Below are positions 1 through 7,360 of a stretch of 64,000 bases of DNA, in pieces. Within the stretch, counting starts at the first letter, position 1. Each line of letters starts with the position of its first letter. Position numbers and translations under genes: made by a program. The DNA lies in the NCBI RefSeq assembly GCF_021044825.1, contig NZ_JAJNOC010000011.1, forward strand, positions 62,001 through 126,000. The letters are read 5' to 3'. Origin of the DNA: Massilia phyllostachyos. Its GTDB lineage: Bacteria > Pseudomonadota > Gammaproteobacteria > Burkholderiales > Burkholderiaceae_D. Under the pieces are notes generated by a model. It saw nothing but the letters and a program-made list of their open reading frames with translations. It had not been told where the DNA came from and did no database searches.

Positions 1-1329
1 CGCGTTGATCGCCGCGCGGGCCGAGGTCATGGCGGGCGCCGGCGCCGCAGGCGCCGCCTGGGCGGCTTGCGCTGCGGGTGCGGCTTGCGCGGCCGGAGGC
101 GGCGGCGCCTGGCGTGCCGGCGCGACCGCCGCATGGCTGGCCGCGGCCACCGCGGCGGCGCGTGCGCCCGGGCCCGGACCGGCGGCCATCGCCGGTGCAG
201 GCGCCGCGGCCGGCTGCTCGGCGCCGCCCTGTCCCGGACGGAAGGCCAGCATACGCAGCAGGGTCATGGTGAAGCCGGCGTACTCGTCCGGCGCCAGGCC
301 GATCTCGTTACGGCCGTGCACGGCGATCTGGTAATACAGCTGCACTTCCTGCGCATCGAAAGCCTGGGCCAGGCGCAGGATGTCGGCGAGTTCCGGCAGG
401 TCTTGCGGCACCGCCGAGGGCACCGATTGCGCCAGCGCGATCCGGTGCAGCAGGGTGCCGAGGTCCTGCAGCGCGCCGTTGTACGACAGGCTGCGGCTGG
501 CCATCTCGTCGGCCACCGCCATCAGGTCGGCGCCGTCCTGGGCCAGCAAAGCGTCCAGCAGGCGCACCAGGTAGGACTGGTCGAGCGCGCCCAGCATGCC
601 CTGCACCGCGTCGAGCGTCACCTGGCCGGCGGCATAGGCGATCGCCTGGTCGGTCAGCGACAGCGCGTCGCGCATCGAACCGTGGGCGCCCTGCGCCAGC
701 AGGCGCAGGGCCGGCTGTTCATACGTCACGCCTTCCTGGCCGAGGATGTTCTCGAGGTGGCCCACGATATGGCCGGGCGGCATCTGCTTCAGGTTGAACT
801 GGAGGCAGCGCGACAGCACGGTCACCGGGATCTTCTGCGGATCGGTGGTCGCGAGAATGAATTTCACGTGCGGCGGCGGTTCTTCCAGCGTCTTCAGCAT
901 GGCGTTGAAGGCGTGGTTGGTGAGCATGTGCACCTCGTCGATCATGTAGACCTTGAAGCGCGCATTGCTCGGCGCGTACACCGCCTGTTCCAGCAGCTGG
1001 GCCATCTCGTCGACGCCGCGGTTCGAGGCCGCGTCCATCTCGATGTAGTCGACGAAACGCCCGGCATCGATCGCGCGGCAGGCTTCGCACACGCCGCAGG
1101 GCTCGGCCGTGATCCCGCCCTGCCCGTCCGGGCCGACGCAGTTGAGCGACTTGGCCAGGATGCGCGACAAGGTCGTCTTGCCGACCCCGCGCGTGCCCGT
1201 GAACAGGTAGGCGTGGTGCAGGCGGCCCGTTTTCAACGCATGGGTCAGCGCACGGACGACGTGCTCCTGGCCGACCAGCGTTTCGAAGTTCTTGGGACGG
1301 TATTTGCGGGCGAGGACTTGATAGGACAT
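1..1329 (-). CDS. dnaX: DNA polymerase III subunits gamma/tau (partial, cut by left edge)
   Basis: Clamp-loader ATPase of the replicative DNA polymerase III. The first 443 codons are present and the reading frame runs off the window. Visible motifs are a Walker A GTRGVGKT at residues 45-52, zinc-binding cysteines C64, C78, C81 and C84 (CGVC then C), the EMDAASNRGVDEM stretch, a DEVHML Walker B and the SRC sensor motif. After about residue 360 the protein becomes Ala/Pro-rich, as expected for the tau linker. The start is the ATG giving MSYQVLARKYRPK, the usual N-terminus. I saw no A-rich slippage heptamer in the visible part, so a gamma product by frameshift is not supported here. The 4.5S RNA gene lies just upstream on the same strand. 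Confidence 0.97.
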   Translation of the reverse strand, partial: MSYQVLARKYRPKNFETLVGQEHVVRALTHALKTGRLHHAYLFTGTRGVGKTTLSRILAKSLNCVGPDGQGGITAEPCGVCEACRAIDAGRFVDYIEMDAASNRGVDEMAQLLEQAVYAPSNARFKVYMIDEVHMLTNHAFNAMLKTLEEPPPHVKFILATTDPQKIPVTVLSRCLQFNLKQMPPGHIVGHLENILGQEGVTYEQPALRLLAQGAHGSMRDALSLTDQAIAYAAGQVTLDAVQGMLGALDQSYLVRLLDALLAQDGADLMAVADEMASRSLSYNGALQDLGTLLHRIALAQSVPSAVPQDLPELADILRLAQAFDAQEVQLYYQIAVHGRNEIGLAPDEYAGFTMTLLRMLAFRPGQGGAEQPAAAPAPAMAAGPGPGARAAAVAAASHAAVAPARQAPPPPAAQAAPAAQAAQAAPAAPAPAMTSARAAINA

Positions 1330-1468
1330 ACCCGGATTTTACCGCAGATGGCGGCCGGGGCGAACAATCCGGGGCATGCCTGTCAACAATGCGGAAACGA
1401 CGGACGTGACGACGCGCCGATGGGGGTATTGAGAAATGGAGAGGGTGAAACAGGAAGGAGAGCAAGGA

Positions 1469-1564
1469 GGCGAGCCTGATCTGCGGCACTTGCGGTGAAC
1501 GGCTTTGGCTGCTTCGTTCCCGACCTGACCAGGTAAACCATGCCACAATGCGCAGGGGCCCGCC
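1469..1564 (-). ncRNA. ffs: 4.5S signal recognition particle RNA (small SRP RNA)
   Basis: The minus strand carries the SRP core, with a GTTTACC-x-GGTCAGG segment, then a GGGAACGAAGCAGCC asymmetric loop and symmetric loop that bind Ffh. The ends pair as GGCGGGCC with GGCTCGCC, giving a hairpin of about 96 nt, the usual size of the bacterial small SRP RNA. A TATAAT -10 box ends about 8 nt before the 5' end. The position upstream of dnaX is common in betaproteobacteria. The exact 3' end is not determined. Confidence 0.93.
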
Positions 1565-1571
1565 AGCGGTG

Positions 1572-1577
1572 ATTATA
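1572..1577 (-). promoter_or_regulatory. -10 box of the ffs promoter
   Basis: A perfect TATAAT on the minus strand ends 7-8 nt before the folded 5' end of the 4.5S RNA. The -35 candidate 17 nt further upstream (TTCCCA) is poor. Confidence 0.6.
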
Positions 1578-1632
1578 CCGTATGGCGGGCGTTGTGGGAA
1601 ATGGTGTGGCTGACGCTAACTCTGCGCTACGA

Positions 1633-1666
1633 AACTCGGGTCCCGGCGAAGGCCGGGACCCGAGTT
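1633..1666. repeat. Perfect 15-bp palindrome with GAAG loop (REP-like or terminator)
   Basis: AACTCGGGTCCCGGC is followed by GAAG and then its exact complement. It lies 12 nt past the ubiD stop. No T-run follows on either strand, so it is a REP-type element or a transcript-end stabiliser rather than a clear intrinsic terminator. Its CCCGGC/GCCGGG core resembles the palindromes near 46590 and 53940. Confidence 0.7.
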
Positions 1667-1678
1667 CGGTGCACACAG

Positions 1679-3163
1679 TTAAATCCCGAGCTCCCCCCAC
1701 AAGCCATCGATCCGCGCCTTGACTTCCGGCGTCATCTCGATCGGCGTCCCCCACTCCCGATTGGTCTCCCCCGGCCACTTGTTGGTCGCATCGATCCCCA
1801 TCTTGCTTCCCAGCCCGCTGACCGGCGAAGCGAAGTCCAGGTAATCGATCGGCGTGTTATCGACCATGACCGTATCGCGCGTCGGATCCACCCGCGTCGT
1901 GATCGCCCAGATCACCTCTTTCCAGTCGCGCACGTTGACGTCCTCGTCCACCACCACGATGAACTTGGTATACATGAACTGGCGCAGGAAACTCCACACG
2001 CCAAACATCACGCGCTTGGCATGACCGGCATACTGTTTCTTCATCTGCACCACCGCCATGCGATAGCTGCAGCCCTCGGGCGGCAGGTAGAAGTCGGTGA
2101 TCTCGCTGAACTGCTTCTGCAGCAGCGGGATGAAGACCTCGTTCAGCGCCACGCCCAGCACGGCCGGCTCGTCGGGCGGCTTGCCGGTATAGGTGGAGTG
2201 ATAGATCGGGTCGCGCCGCATCGTGATGCGGTCGACCGTGAACACCGGGAAGCTGTCCTGCTCATTGTAATAGCCGGTGTGGTCGCCATACGGCCCTTCG
2301 AGCGCGTGCTCGAAGCCGGACGGGTGGTTCTCGTCCGGATAGATATGCCCTTCCAGCACGATCTCGGCGGACGCCGGCACCCGCAGTTCGCTCCCCAACG
2401 CCTTGGTCAGCACGGTGCGCGAGCCGCGCAACAGGCCCGCAAACTGGTATTCGGACAGGGCGTCCGGCACCGGGGTGACCGCCCCCAGAATGGTGGCCGG
2501 GTCGGCGCCCAGCGCCACCGCCACCGGATACGGTTTGCCCGGATTGCTAAGTGCGTGCTCGCGGAAGTCGAGCGCGCCGCCGCGGTGGGCCAGCCAGCGC
2601 ATGATCACCTTGTTCGGTCCCAGCACCTGCTGGCGGTAGATGCCCAGGTTCTGGCGCTTCTTGTTCGGCCCCTTGGTGATCACCAGGCCCCAGGTGATCA
2701 GGGGTGCGATGTCCCCCGGCCAGCAGTGCTGGATCGGCAACTTGGCCAGGTCGACGTCCTGCCCTTCCCACACGATTTCCTGGCACGGCGCGCCGCGCAC
2801 TTCTTTCGGCGCCATGTCCCACACCGCTTTCACGAGCGAACCCATGCCCATGATGTCCTTGAAGCCCTTGGGCGGCTCCGGCTCTTTCAGGCGCGCCAGC
2901 ACGTGGCCGATATTGCGCAGCTCGCCCAGCTTATCCGCGCCCATGCCCAGCGCCACCCGGCGCGGGGTGCCGAACAAATTGCCGAGCACGGGAATCTGAT
3001 GACCGGTCGGCTTGTCGAACAGCAGAGCAGGCCCGCCGGCGCGCAGCGTGCGGTCGCAAATTTCCGTCATTTCGAGGTTGGGCGACACCGGTACGCCGAC
3101 ATGCTTGAGCTCGCCCATTCGTTCGAGCTGAGCCATGAAATCCCGCAAATCTGTATATTTCAT
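1679..3163 (-). CDS. ubiD: 4-hydroxy-3-polyprenylbenzoate decarboxylase UbiD
   Basis: Prenylated-FMN-dependent decarboxylase of ubiquinone biosynthesis, removing the ring carboxylate of 3-polyprenyl-4-hydroxybenzoate. The 494-residue length and the N-terminus MKYTDLRDFMAQLERMGEL are typical of proteobacterial UbiD. The central GIYRQQVLG segment and the EGPYGDHTGYY block, which holds the conserved active-site Glu region, are intact. The gene stands alone. UbiX, which makes the cofactor, is not in the window. Confidence 0.97.
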   Translation of the reverse strand: MKYTDLRDFMAQLERMGELKHVGVPVSPNLEMTEICDRTLRAGGPALLFDKPTGHQIPVLGNLFGTPRRVALGMGADKLGELRNIGHVLARLKEPEPPKGFKDIMGMGSLVKAVWDMAPKEVRGAPCQEIVWEGQDVDLAKLPIQHCWPGDIAPLITWGLVITKGPNKKRQNLGIYRQQVLGPNKVIMRWLAHRGGALDFREHALSNPGKPYPVAVALGADPATILGAVTPVPDALSEYQFAGLLRGSRTVLTKALGSELRVPASAEIVLEGHIYPDENHPSGFEHALEGPYGDHTGYYNEQDSFPVFTVDRITMRRDPIYHSTYTGKPPDEPAVLGVALNEVFIPLLQKQFSEITDFYLPPEGCSYRMAVVQMKKQYAGHAKRVMFGVWSFLRQFMYTKFIVVVDEDVNVRDWKEVIWAITTRVDPTRDTVMVDNTPIDYLDFASPVSGLGSKMGIDATNKWPGETNREWGTPIEMTPEVKARIDGLWGELGI

Positions 3164-3633
3164 TAAGTTTTGATGTAAATCTCATCAGTAGAAGCTTGTT
3201 AAAGGCACCATGCCAAGTAACTGATTCGTTGAGCTTTTTCAAAATTTCGGCTCGGCAATCAGAACTAAAAGTAATAAGAGCGGATTGTGCTAGGGTTGAC
3301 TTGATATAAAAGCGCCACTAGAATCCGTCCTACTTGATGAGGCAGGCGAGTCTTTCTGACACGATTTTATCTGTTCTCATGCATTCACGGGGTCGGGGCC
3401 CCACATGACATTTTGAGGAGTGTTTTCACAGGGCGTCTGCCCTAACCCCCGAGACAGTTGTTGAGCCACTGGTTCCACCCGCCCGGGTTTTAAGCAGCCA
3501 GCTGAAGCAAAGCAATGACGGCGTTAGTCGGCCGCGACGCGGCGACCTACGATATTTCTGATGCACGGCACAGTCCGACACCGCGCTTAGGCGCTGTGAC
3601 AGGAGCTCTTTTTGCCGCGACAAGGGGAATTCG
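3164..3633. other. Long gene-free region: promoter plus unexplained leader of the transglycosylase gene
   Basis: No convincing gene lies in these 470 nt. A strong sigma-70 promoter at 3296-3324 is followed by about 300 nt before the next ATG. The leader holds several short hairpins, for example AGGGC-GTCT-GCCCT at 3458-3472 and a GGGG/CCCC stem near 3389-3403, and a purine-rich stretch CAGCTGAAGCAAAGCAATGACGG near 3500. I could not match it to a riboswitch or small-RNA family from memory. Confidence 0.5.
3296..3324 (+). promoter_or_regulatory. Sigma-70 promoter of the lytic transglycosylase transcription unit
   Basis: TTGACT at 3296-3301, a 17-nt spacer and TAGAAT at 3319-3324, both one base off consensus. 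The implied start near 3331 leaves an untranslated leader of about 300 nt. Confidence 0.75.
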
Positions 3634-4545
3634 ATGATCCATCGTTTCATCACGAACGCAAGGTTCGTGCAATCCATGGCCAGCCAGCCAGTCACATGGT
3701 CTTCCATGGGCAAAGCGGCACGCGGTTTCGTGAATACCGCACGCAACACCCTGACCGTATTCGGTCTTTCCGCAGTCGCCATGCTGGCCCTGCTGTACAC
3801 CAACGAAGACGTCGCCAAGCGCGTCTCGGACGTGCTGGATCCCCAGCCCCAGATCGTCGCCGTCGCCCCGAGCGCGCCGGCAGCCGCGATCAAGCCGGTC
3901 GCCTTTACCGAGGCGGAGGAAACGAGTCACAGCAGTGTGCAGCACCTTGGCAACACCAGGCAGCAGCAATGGGTCACTTCCTGGCTGAGCAAGCGCTACC
4001 GCGTCGCCAGCGACGCCGCCAACATGCTGGTCTCGACCGCCTACATGACGGCGCACGAGGTCAAGCTGGATCCGCTCCTGATCCTCGCCGTGATGGCGAT
4101 CGAGTCGGGTCTGAACCCCTTCGCCGAAAGCCCGATGGGCGCGAAGGGTTTGATGCAGGTCATGGCCAAGGTTCACCATGACAAGTTCGAGGAAGTCGGC
4201 GGCCAGCAGGCGGCCCTGAACCCGGTTGCCAACATCAAGGTCGGCGCCCTGATCCTCAAGGATTACGTCAAGCGCACCGGCTCGGTCGAGGGCGGCCTGA
4301 AAACCTACGTCGGCGCCGCCGACATGGAAAGCGACTCCGGCTACGGCGCCAAGGTGCTGGCCGAGTACAAGCGCCTGAAACAGGTGGCGCGCGGCCAGAA
4401 GGTGCCGACCACGAATGCGCCGGCAGCCTCTGCGCCGATCGTGGTCAAGCAGGCCCCGGCAGCCAAGCCGGCCGAAACCCAGGCGCCGGCAGCGGCTCCG
4501 GCCCCGGCGGACAGCCACGGCCCGGAAACGCTGGCTACCCTGTAA
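3634..4545 (+). CDS. Membrane-anchored SLT-domain lytic transglycosylase
   Basis: Cleaves peptidoglycan between MurNAc and GlcNAc to form anhydro-MurNAc ends. The protein has 303 residues. A hydrophobic segment at about residues 43-56 (LTVFGLSAVAMLALLY) probably anchors it in the inner membrane. The SLT domain lies at about residues 135-255, with the catalytic Glu in VMAIESGLNPFAES followed by the GAKGLMQVM motif. The C-terminal 50 residues are Ala/Pro-rich. The start follows AAGGGGA at proper spacing. The gene is monocistronic, between a strong promoter and a terminator. It matches the general SLT family, not MltC/MltE by obvious features. Confidence 0.92.
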   Translation: MIHRFITNARFVQSMASQPVTWSSMGKAARGFVNTARNTLTVFGLSAVAMLALLYTNEDVAKRVSDVLDPQPQIVAVAPSAPAAAIKPVAFTEAEETSHSSVQHLGNTRQQQWVTSWLSKRYRVASDAANMLVSTAYMTAHEVKLDPLLILAVMAIESGLNPFAESPMGAKGLMQVMAKVHHDKFEEVGGQQAALNPVANIKVGALILKDYVKRTGSVEGGLKTYVGAADMESDSGYGAKVLAEYKRLKQVARGQKVPTTNAPAASAPIVVKQAPAAKPAETQAPAAAPAPADSHGPETLATL

Positions 4546-4568
4546 GCCGGCAGAAAACACTCCTCACG

Positions 4569-4596
4569 GCCACCGCATGCGGTGGCTTTTTCTTTT
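4569..4596 (+). terminator. Intrinsic terminator after the transglycosylase gene
   Basis: Stem GCCACCGC-AT-GCGGTGGC followed by TTTTTCTTTT, 24 nt after the stop codon. Confidence 0.9.
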
Positions 4597-4812
4597 ATGC
4601 TCCACCACATGCTTGACCAAATACGTTTGACGATCGCGATCGCCGACCCGGCCGGCGCCGAGGCGCACGCCTGCCTCACCCGCTATGTCGAGTAATTGCA
4701 GGCGCGGTTCGATCGCGGCTTCGATCCGGCGGCGAGCGTGTCGGCCAATCCGGAAGAACTGATGCCGCCGTCGGGGTATTTCCTGATCGCGCGGCAGGAT
4801 GGCGTGGCTGCA
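4597..4812 (+). pseudogene. Truncated GNAT-family acetyltransferase remnant with in-frame stop
   Basis: Read from the ATG at 4597 or 4609, the frame gives MLDQIRLTIAIADPAGAEAH, then ACLTRYVE, a TAA at 4693, then LQARFDRGFDPAASVSAN and EELMPPSGYFLIARQDGVA. This resembles the start of GNAT N-acetyltransferases (an ARFDGGFDPA-type segment followed by a strand ending in DGV). The stop sits where a normal codon would be. The acetyl-CoA-binding part is missing, since the frame runs into the terminator at 4814. The fragment begins inside the T-run of the upstream terminator, so it probably has no promoter. The family call is from pattern recall. Confidence 0.6.
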
Positions 4813-4813
4813 A

Positions 4814-4846
4814 AAAAGCCACCGGGCGCATACCACGGTGGCTTTT
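4814..4846 (-). terminator. Bidirectional intrinsic terminator at the end of the ribBA-ribH-nusB unit
   Basis: An 11-bp stem, AAAAGCCACCG paired with CGGTGGCTTTT, loop GGCGCATACCA. With six A on one side and TTTT on the other it can act in both directions. It lies about 30 nt past the nusB stop. Confidence 0.8.
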
Positions 4847-4876
4847 CTACTTCTATATATAGAGAGGGAATGCGAA

Positions 4877-5347
4877 TCAGCGCTTCGCGTCCGCCCCCAC
4901 TTCGTCCGGACGCAGGCTGCCGGCCAGCTTGTCCAGCACGCCGTTGACGTACTTGTGGCCGTCGATGCCGCCGAAGGACTTGGTCAGCTCGACCGCCTCG
5001 TTGATCACGACGCGATACGGGATTTCCGGGTGGTTCTTGAGCTCATAGGCACCCAGCAGCAGTACGCCGTGTTCGATCGGCGACAGTTCGGCGATGCCGC
5101 GGTCGATCAGCGGGGCGATCGCTTCGCGCAGCTCGACCGAGGTGGCGATGGCGCCGTTCAGCAGGTCGCTGAAGAATTCGCCGTCGGCCTTGTCGAAGCC
5201 ATGCGCGCCTCGGATGTTGGTGACGACGGTGCGGGCCGGCTCATTGTTGAGCAGCCATTGGTAGAGTCCTTGCAGCGCGAACTCGCGCGCGCGGTGGCGC
5301 GGCGTGCGGTTCTTGCTCGGGTTGGCGTGGGTGGTCTTGTCGGTCAT
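4877..5347 (-). CDS. nusB: Transcription antitermination factor NusB
   Basis: Small all-helical RNA-binding protein that works with NusE (ribosomal protein S10) on boxA RNA to prevent premature termination of rRNA operons. The 156-residue protein has the family signatures ARE-FALQGLYQWLL near the N-terminus and PYRVVINEAVELTKSFGGIDGHKYVNGVLDKLA near the C-terminus. It is the last gene of the ribBA-ribH-nusB unit, 13 nt after ribH, a very conserved pairing, and ends before a terminator. Confidence 0.97.
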   Translation of the reverse strand: MTDKTTHANPSKNRTPRHRAREFALQGLYQWLLNNEPARTVVTNIRGAHGFDKADGEFFSDLLNGAIATSVELREAIAPLIDRGIAELSPIEHGVLLLGAYELKNHPEIPYRVVINEAVELTKSFGGIDGHKYVNGVLDKLAGSLRPDEVGADAKR

Positions 5348-5360
5348 TCTATGCTTTCCT

Positions 5361-5840
5361 TTATTCTTCTTCGGCCTGCAGTTCTTCCAGCGCGAACAGC
5401 AGGTTCGCCATCTCGACCGCCACGCGGGCCGCGTCGGCGCCCTTCTCGGCCATGCGCACTTCGGCCTGCTCGTCGTTCTCGGTGGTCAGGATCGCATTGG
5501 CGATCGGCATACCGTAGTCGAGGCCGATGCGGGTGATGCCGGCGCCGGATTCGTTCGAGACCAGCTCAAAGTGGTAAGTCTCGCCGCGGATCACCGCGCC
5601 GAGCGCGATCAGCGCATCGAACTGCTGGGTTTCGGCCAGCTTCTGCAGCGCCAGCGGCGCTTCCAGGGCGCCCGGCACCGTGATGTGGAGGATGTCCTCG
5701 TCGGCCACGCCCAGGCGCTTGAGTTCCGCCAGGCAGGACGACAGCAGGCCGTGGCCGACGTCGGCGTTGAAGCGGGCCTGCACGATCCCGATGCGCAGGC
5801 CTTCGCCCGCCAGATTGCTTTCAAAAGTTGGTACCGTCAT
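5361..5840 (-). CDS. ribH: 6,7-dimethyl-8-ribityllumazine synthase
   Basis: Penultimate enzyme of riboflavin synthesis, condensing 5-amino-6-ribitylamino-uracil with dihydroxybutanone phosphate. The 159-residue protein shows the substrate-binding segments RFNADV, VPGALEAPLA, ALGAVIRGETYHFE with the catalytic His, and the GIANAILTTEN-like block GMPIANAILTTENDEQA. It lies between ribBA and nusB on the same strand. Confidence 0.97.
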   Translation of the reverse strand: MTVPTFESNLAGEGLRIGIVQARFNADVGHGLLSSCLAELKRLGVADEDILHITVPGALEAPLALQKLAETQQFDALIALGAVIRGETYHFELVSNESGAGITRIGLDYGMPIANAILTTENDEQAEVRMAEKGADAARVAVEMANLLFALEELQAEEE

Positions 5841-5913
5841 GGCTGGCCTCTTCTTTGTATGTGTGTATATAGCGTATATAGATTAAGGTGGATTGTTCAG
5901 GCGGCGCGCGAAC

Positions 5914-7020
5914 TCAGGCCGCCGGCTGCGGCAGGTAGCCCGTGACTTCCAGGTCGAAGCCCGTCATCGACGGCATCTTGCGCGGATTCGCCAGCAGCTG
6001 CATCTTCCCTACGCCCAGGTTGCGCAGGATCTGGGCGCCGATGCCATAGGTGCGCAGGTCCATCGAGGCTGCGCGCGCACTGCGTGGGCTGGTGTCGCGC
6101 GGGGCGAACTGGGCGAACAGCTGGTCCGCGGTCTCGCCGGCATTGAGCAGCACGATCACGCCATTGTCCGCGGCCTGGATCGCCTTCATGGCCGAGGCCA
6201 GGTCCCAGGAGTGGGTGCTGGCGCAATTACCCAGCACGTCGAGCAGGGACACCGGCTGGTGCACGCGCACCAGCGCTTCCTTGTCGGCCGCCGGCTCGCC
6301 ATGCACCAGGGCCAGGTGGGCCGAGCCGCTCGGCTTGTCGCGGAAGGCCACCAGGCGGAACTCGCCGTGCACCGTATGCAATTGGCGCTCGGCCACGCGC
6401 TCGACCAGGCTTTCGTTCTGGCTGCGGTAGTGGATCAGGTCGGCGATGGTGCCGATCTTGATGTTGTGCTCTTTCCCGAATTCGATCAGGTCCGGCAGGC
6501 GCGCCATGGTGCCGTCTTCCTTGATGATCTCGCAGATGACGGAGGCCGGGGTCAGGCCGGCCATCGCGGTGAGATCGCAGCCGGCTTCGGTATGGCCGGC
6601 GCGCATCAGGACGCCGCCGTCCTGGGCGCGCAGCGGGAAGATGTGGCCCGGCTGCACCAGGTCGTCCGGGGTGCTGCCCTTGTTCACGGCCACCTGGATG
6701 GTGCGCGCGCGGTCGGCCGCCGAGATGCCGGTGGTGACGCCCTCGGCCGCCTCGATCGAGACCGTGAAGTTGGTGCCGAAGGAAGTGCCGTTTTTCGAGG
6801 TCATCATCGGCAGCGCCAGCTGGTCGCAGCGCTCTTCGGTGAGCGTCAGGCAGACCAGGCCACGCGCGTGGCGGATCATGAAGTTGATCGCCTCCGGCGT
6901 GACGAAGTCAGCGGCAAGCACCAGGTCGCCTTCGTTTTCGCGGTCTTCCTCGTCGACGAGGATGACCATGCGCCCTGCGCGCAGTTCGGCAACGATTTCC
7001 TCGGTGCTGGAAATAGACAT
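5914..7020 (-). CDS. ribBA: 3,4-dihydroxy-2-butanone-4-phosphate synthase with degenerate GTP cyclohydrolase II domain
   Basis: Residues 1 to about 205 form an intact DHBP synthase, with VDEEDRENEGDLV acid loop, HARGLVCL, and the RAGHTEA motif. The DHBP moiety makes the four-carbon unit for lumazine synthase. Residues about 210-368 align with GTP cyclohydrolase II, but the zinc-binding Cys-x10-Cys-x-Cys cluster is replaced (RVHQPVSLLDVLGNCASTHS), leaving one Cys. That half is therefore probably not catalytic, as described for RibBX-type proteins of other proteobacteria. A separate RibA would be needed elsewhere in the genome. An AAGGAA ribosome site precedes the ATG. No FMN riboswitch is visible upstream. 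Confidence 0.93.
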   Translation of the reverse strand: MSISSTEEIVAELRAGRMVILVDEEDRENEGDLVLAADFVTPEAINFMIRHARGLVCLTLTEERCDQLALPMMTSKNGTSFGTNFTVSIEAAEGVTTGISAADRARTIQVAVNKGSTPDDLVQPGHIFPLRAQDGGVLMRAGHTEAGCDLTAMAGLTPASVICEIIKEDGTMARLPDLIEFGKEHNIKIGTIADLIHYRSQNESLVERVAERQLHTVHGEFRLVAFRDKPSGSAHLALVHGEPAADKEALVRVHQPVSLLDVLGNCASTHSWDLASAMKAIQAADNGVIVLLNAGETADQLFAQFAPRDTSPRSARAASMDLRTYGIGAQILRNLGVGKMQLLANPRKMPSMTGFDLEVTGYLPQPAA

Positions 7021-7360
7021 ACGGATTCCTTCGGTTTTGCGTAATCCGTTATTTTAAAGGATTTACCGCTCTTCAAGCGAAAGCTGCTGCATTCGCCGCC
7101 ATGCACGGCGCTGCGATTTCGTCAACGGTCGTTGGCGCCATGCAACGTGCAACATTTTGCGTGTATTCGTGGCCACATACTTGCTAAGCTATTCATTTCT
7201 CGCACGCAAGCAAGCACGTGTTTACCCACGACTCGATTATGATGAAGACAACGCTTCCGGCGTGGCTGCCGGGCTTTTTGCCCGGCAAGCGCCGGCCTAT
7301 TCCTGGAGTTGCCACGATGGTGGTTCGACATCCCGACGTTGATCCGGGAAGGCGCGGCTG
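7021..7360. other. Divergent intergenic region between ribBA and the GGDEF-EAL gene
   Basis: The region holds no gene. Reading toward ribBA there is a TAAAAT -10-like box at 7051-7056. Reading the other way there is a perfect hairpin TGCCGGGC-TTTTT-GCCCGGCA at 7267-7287, about 75 nt before the start of the next gene. No riboswitch was recognised. Confidence 0.5.

Noticed and set aside
1..330. Programmed frameshift site for the gamma product of dnaX
   Set aside because: No A-rich slippery heptamer is seen in the visible Ala/Pro-rich linker region.
3425..3560. 6S RNA or tmRNA in the transglycosylase leader
   Set aside because: I could not find the long double-stranded rod with central bubble of 6S RNA, nor a tRNA-like end or tag frame of tmRNA.
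7021..7360. FMN riboswitch upstream of ribBA
   Set aside because: The conserved AGGG-AA-CC and related blocks of the RFN element are not present on the minus strand.
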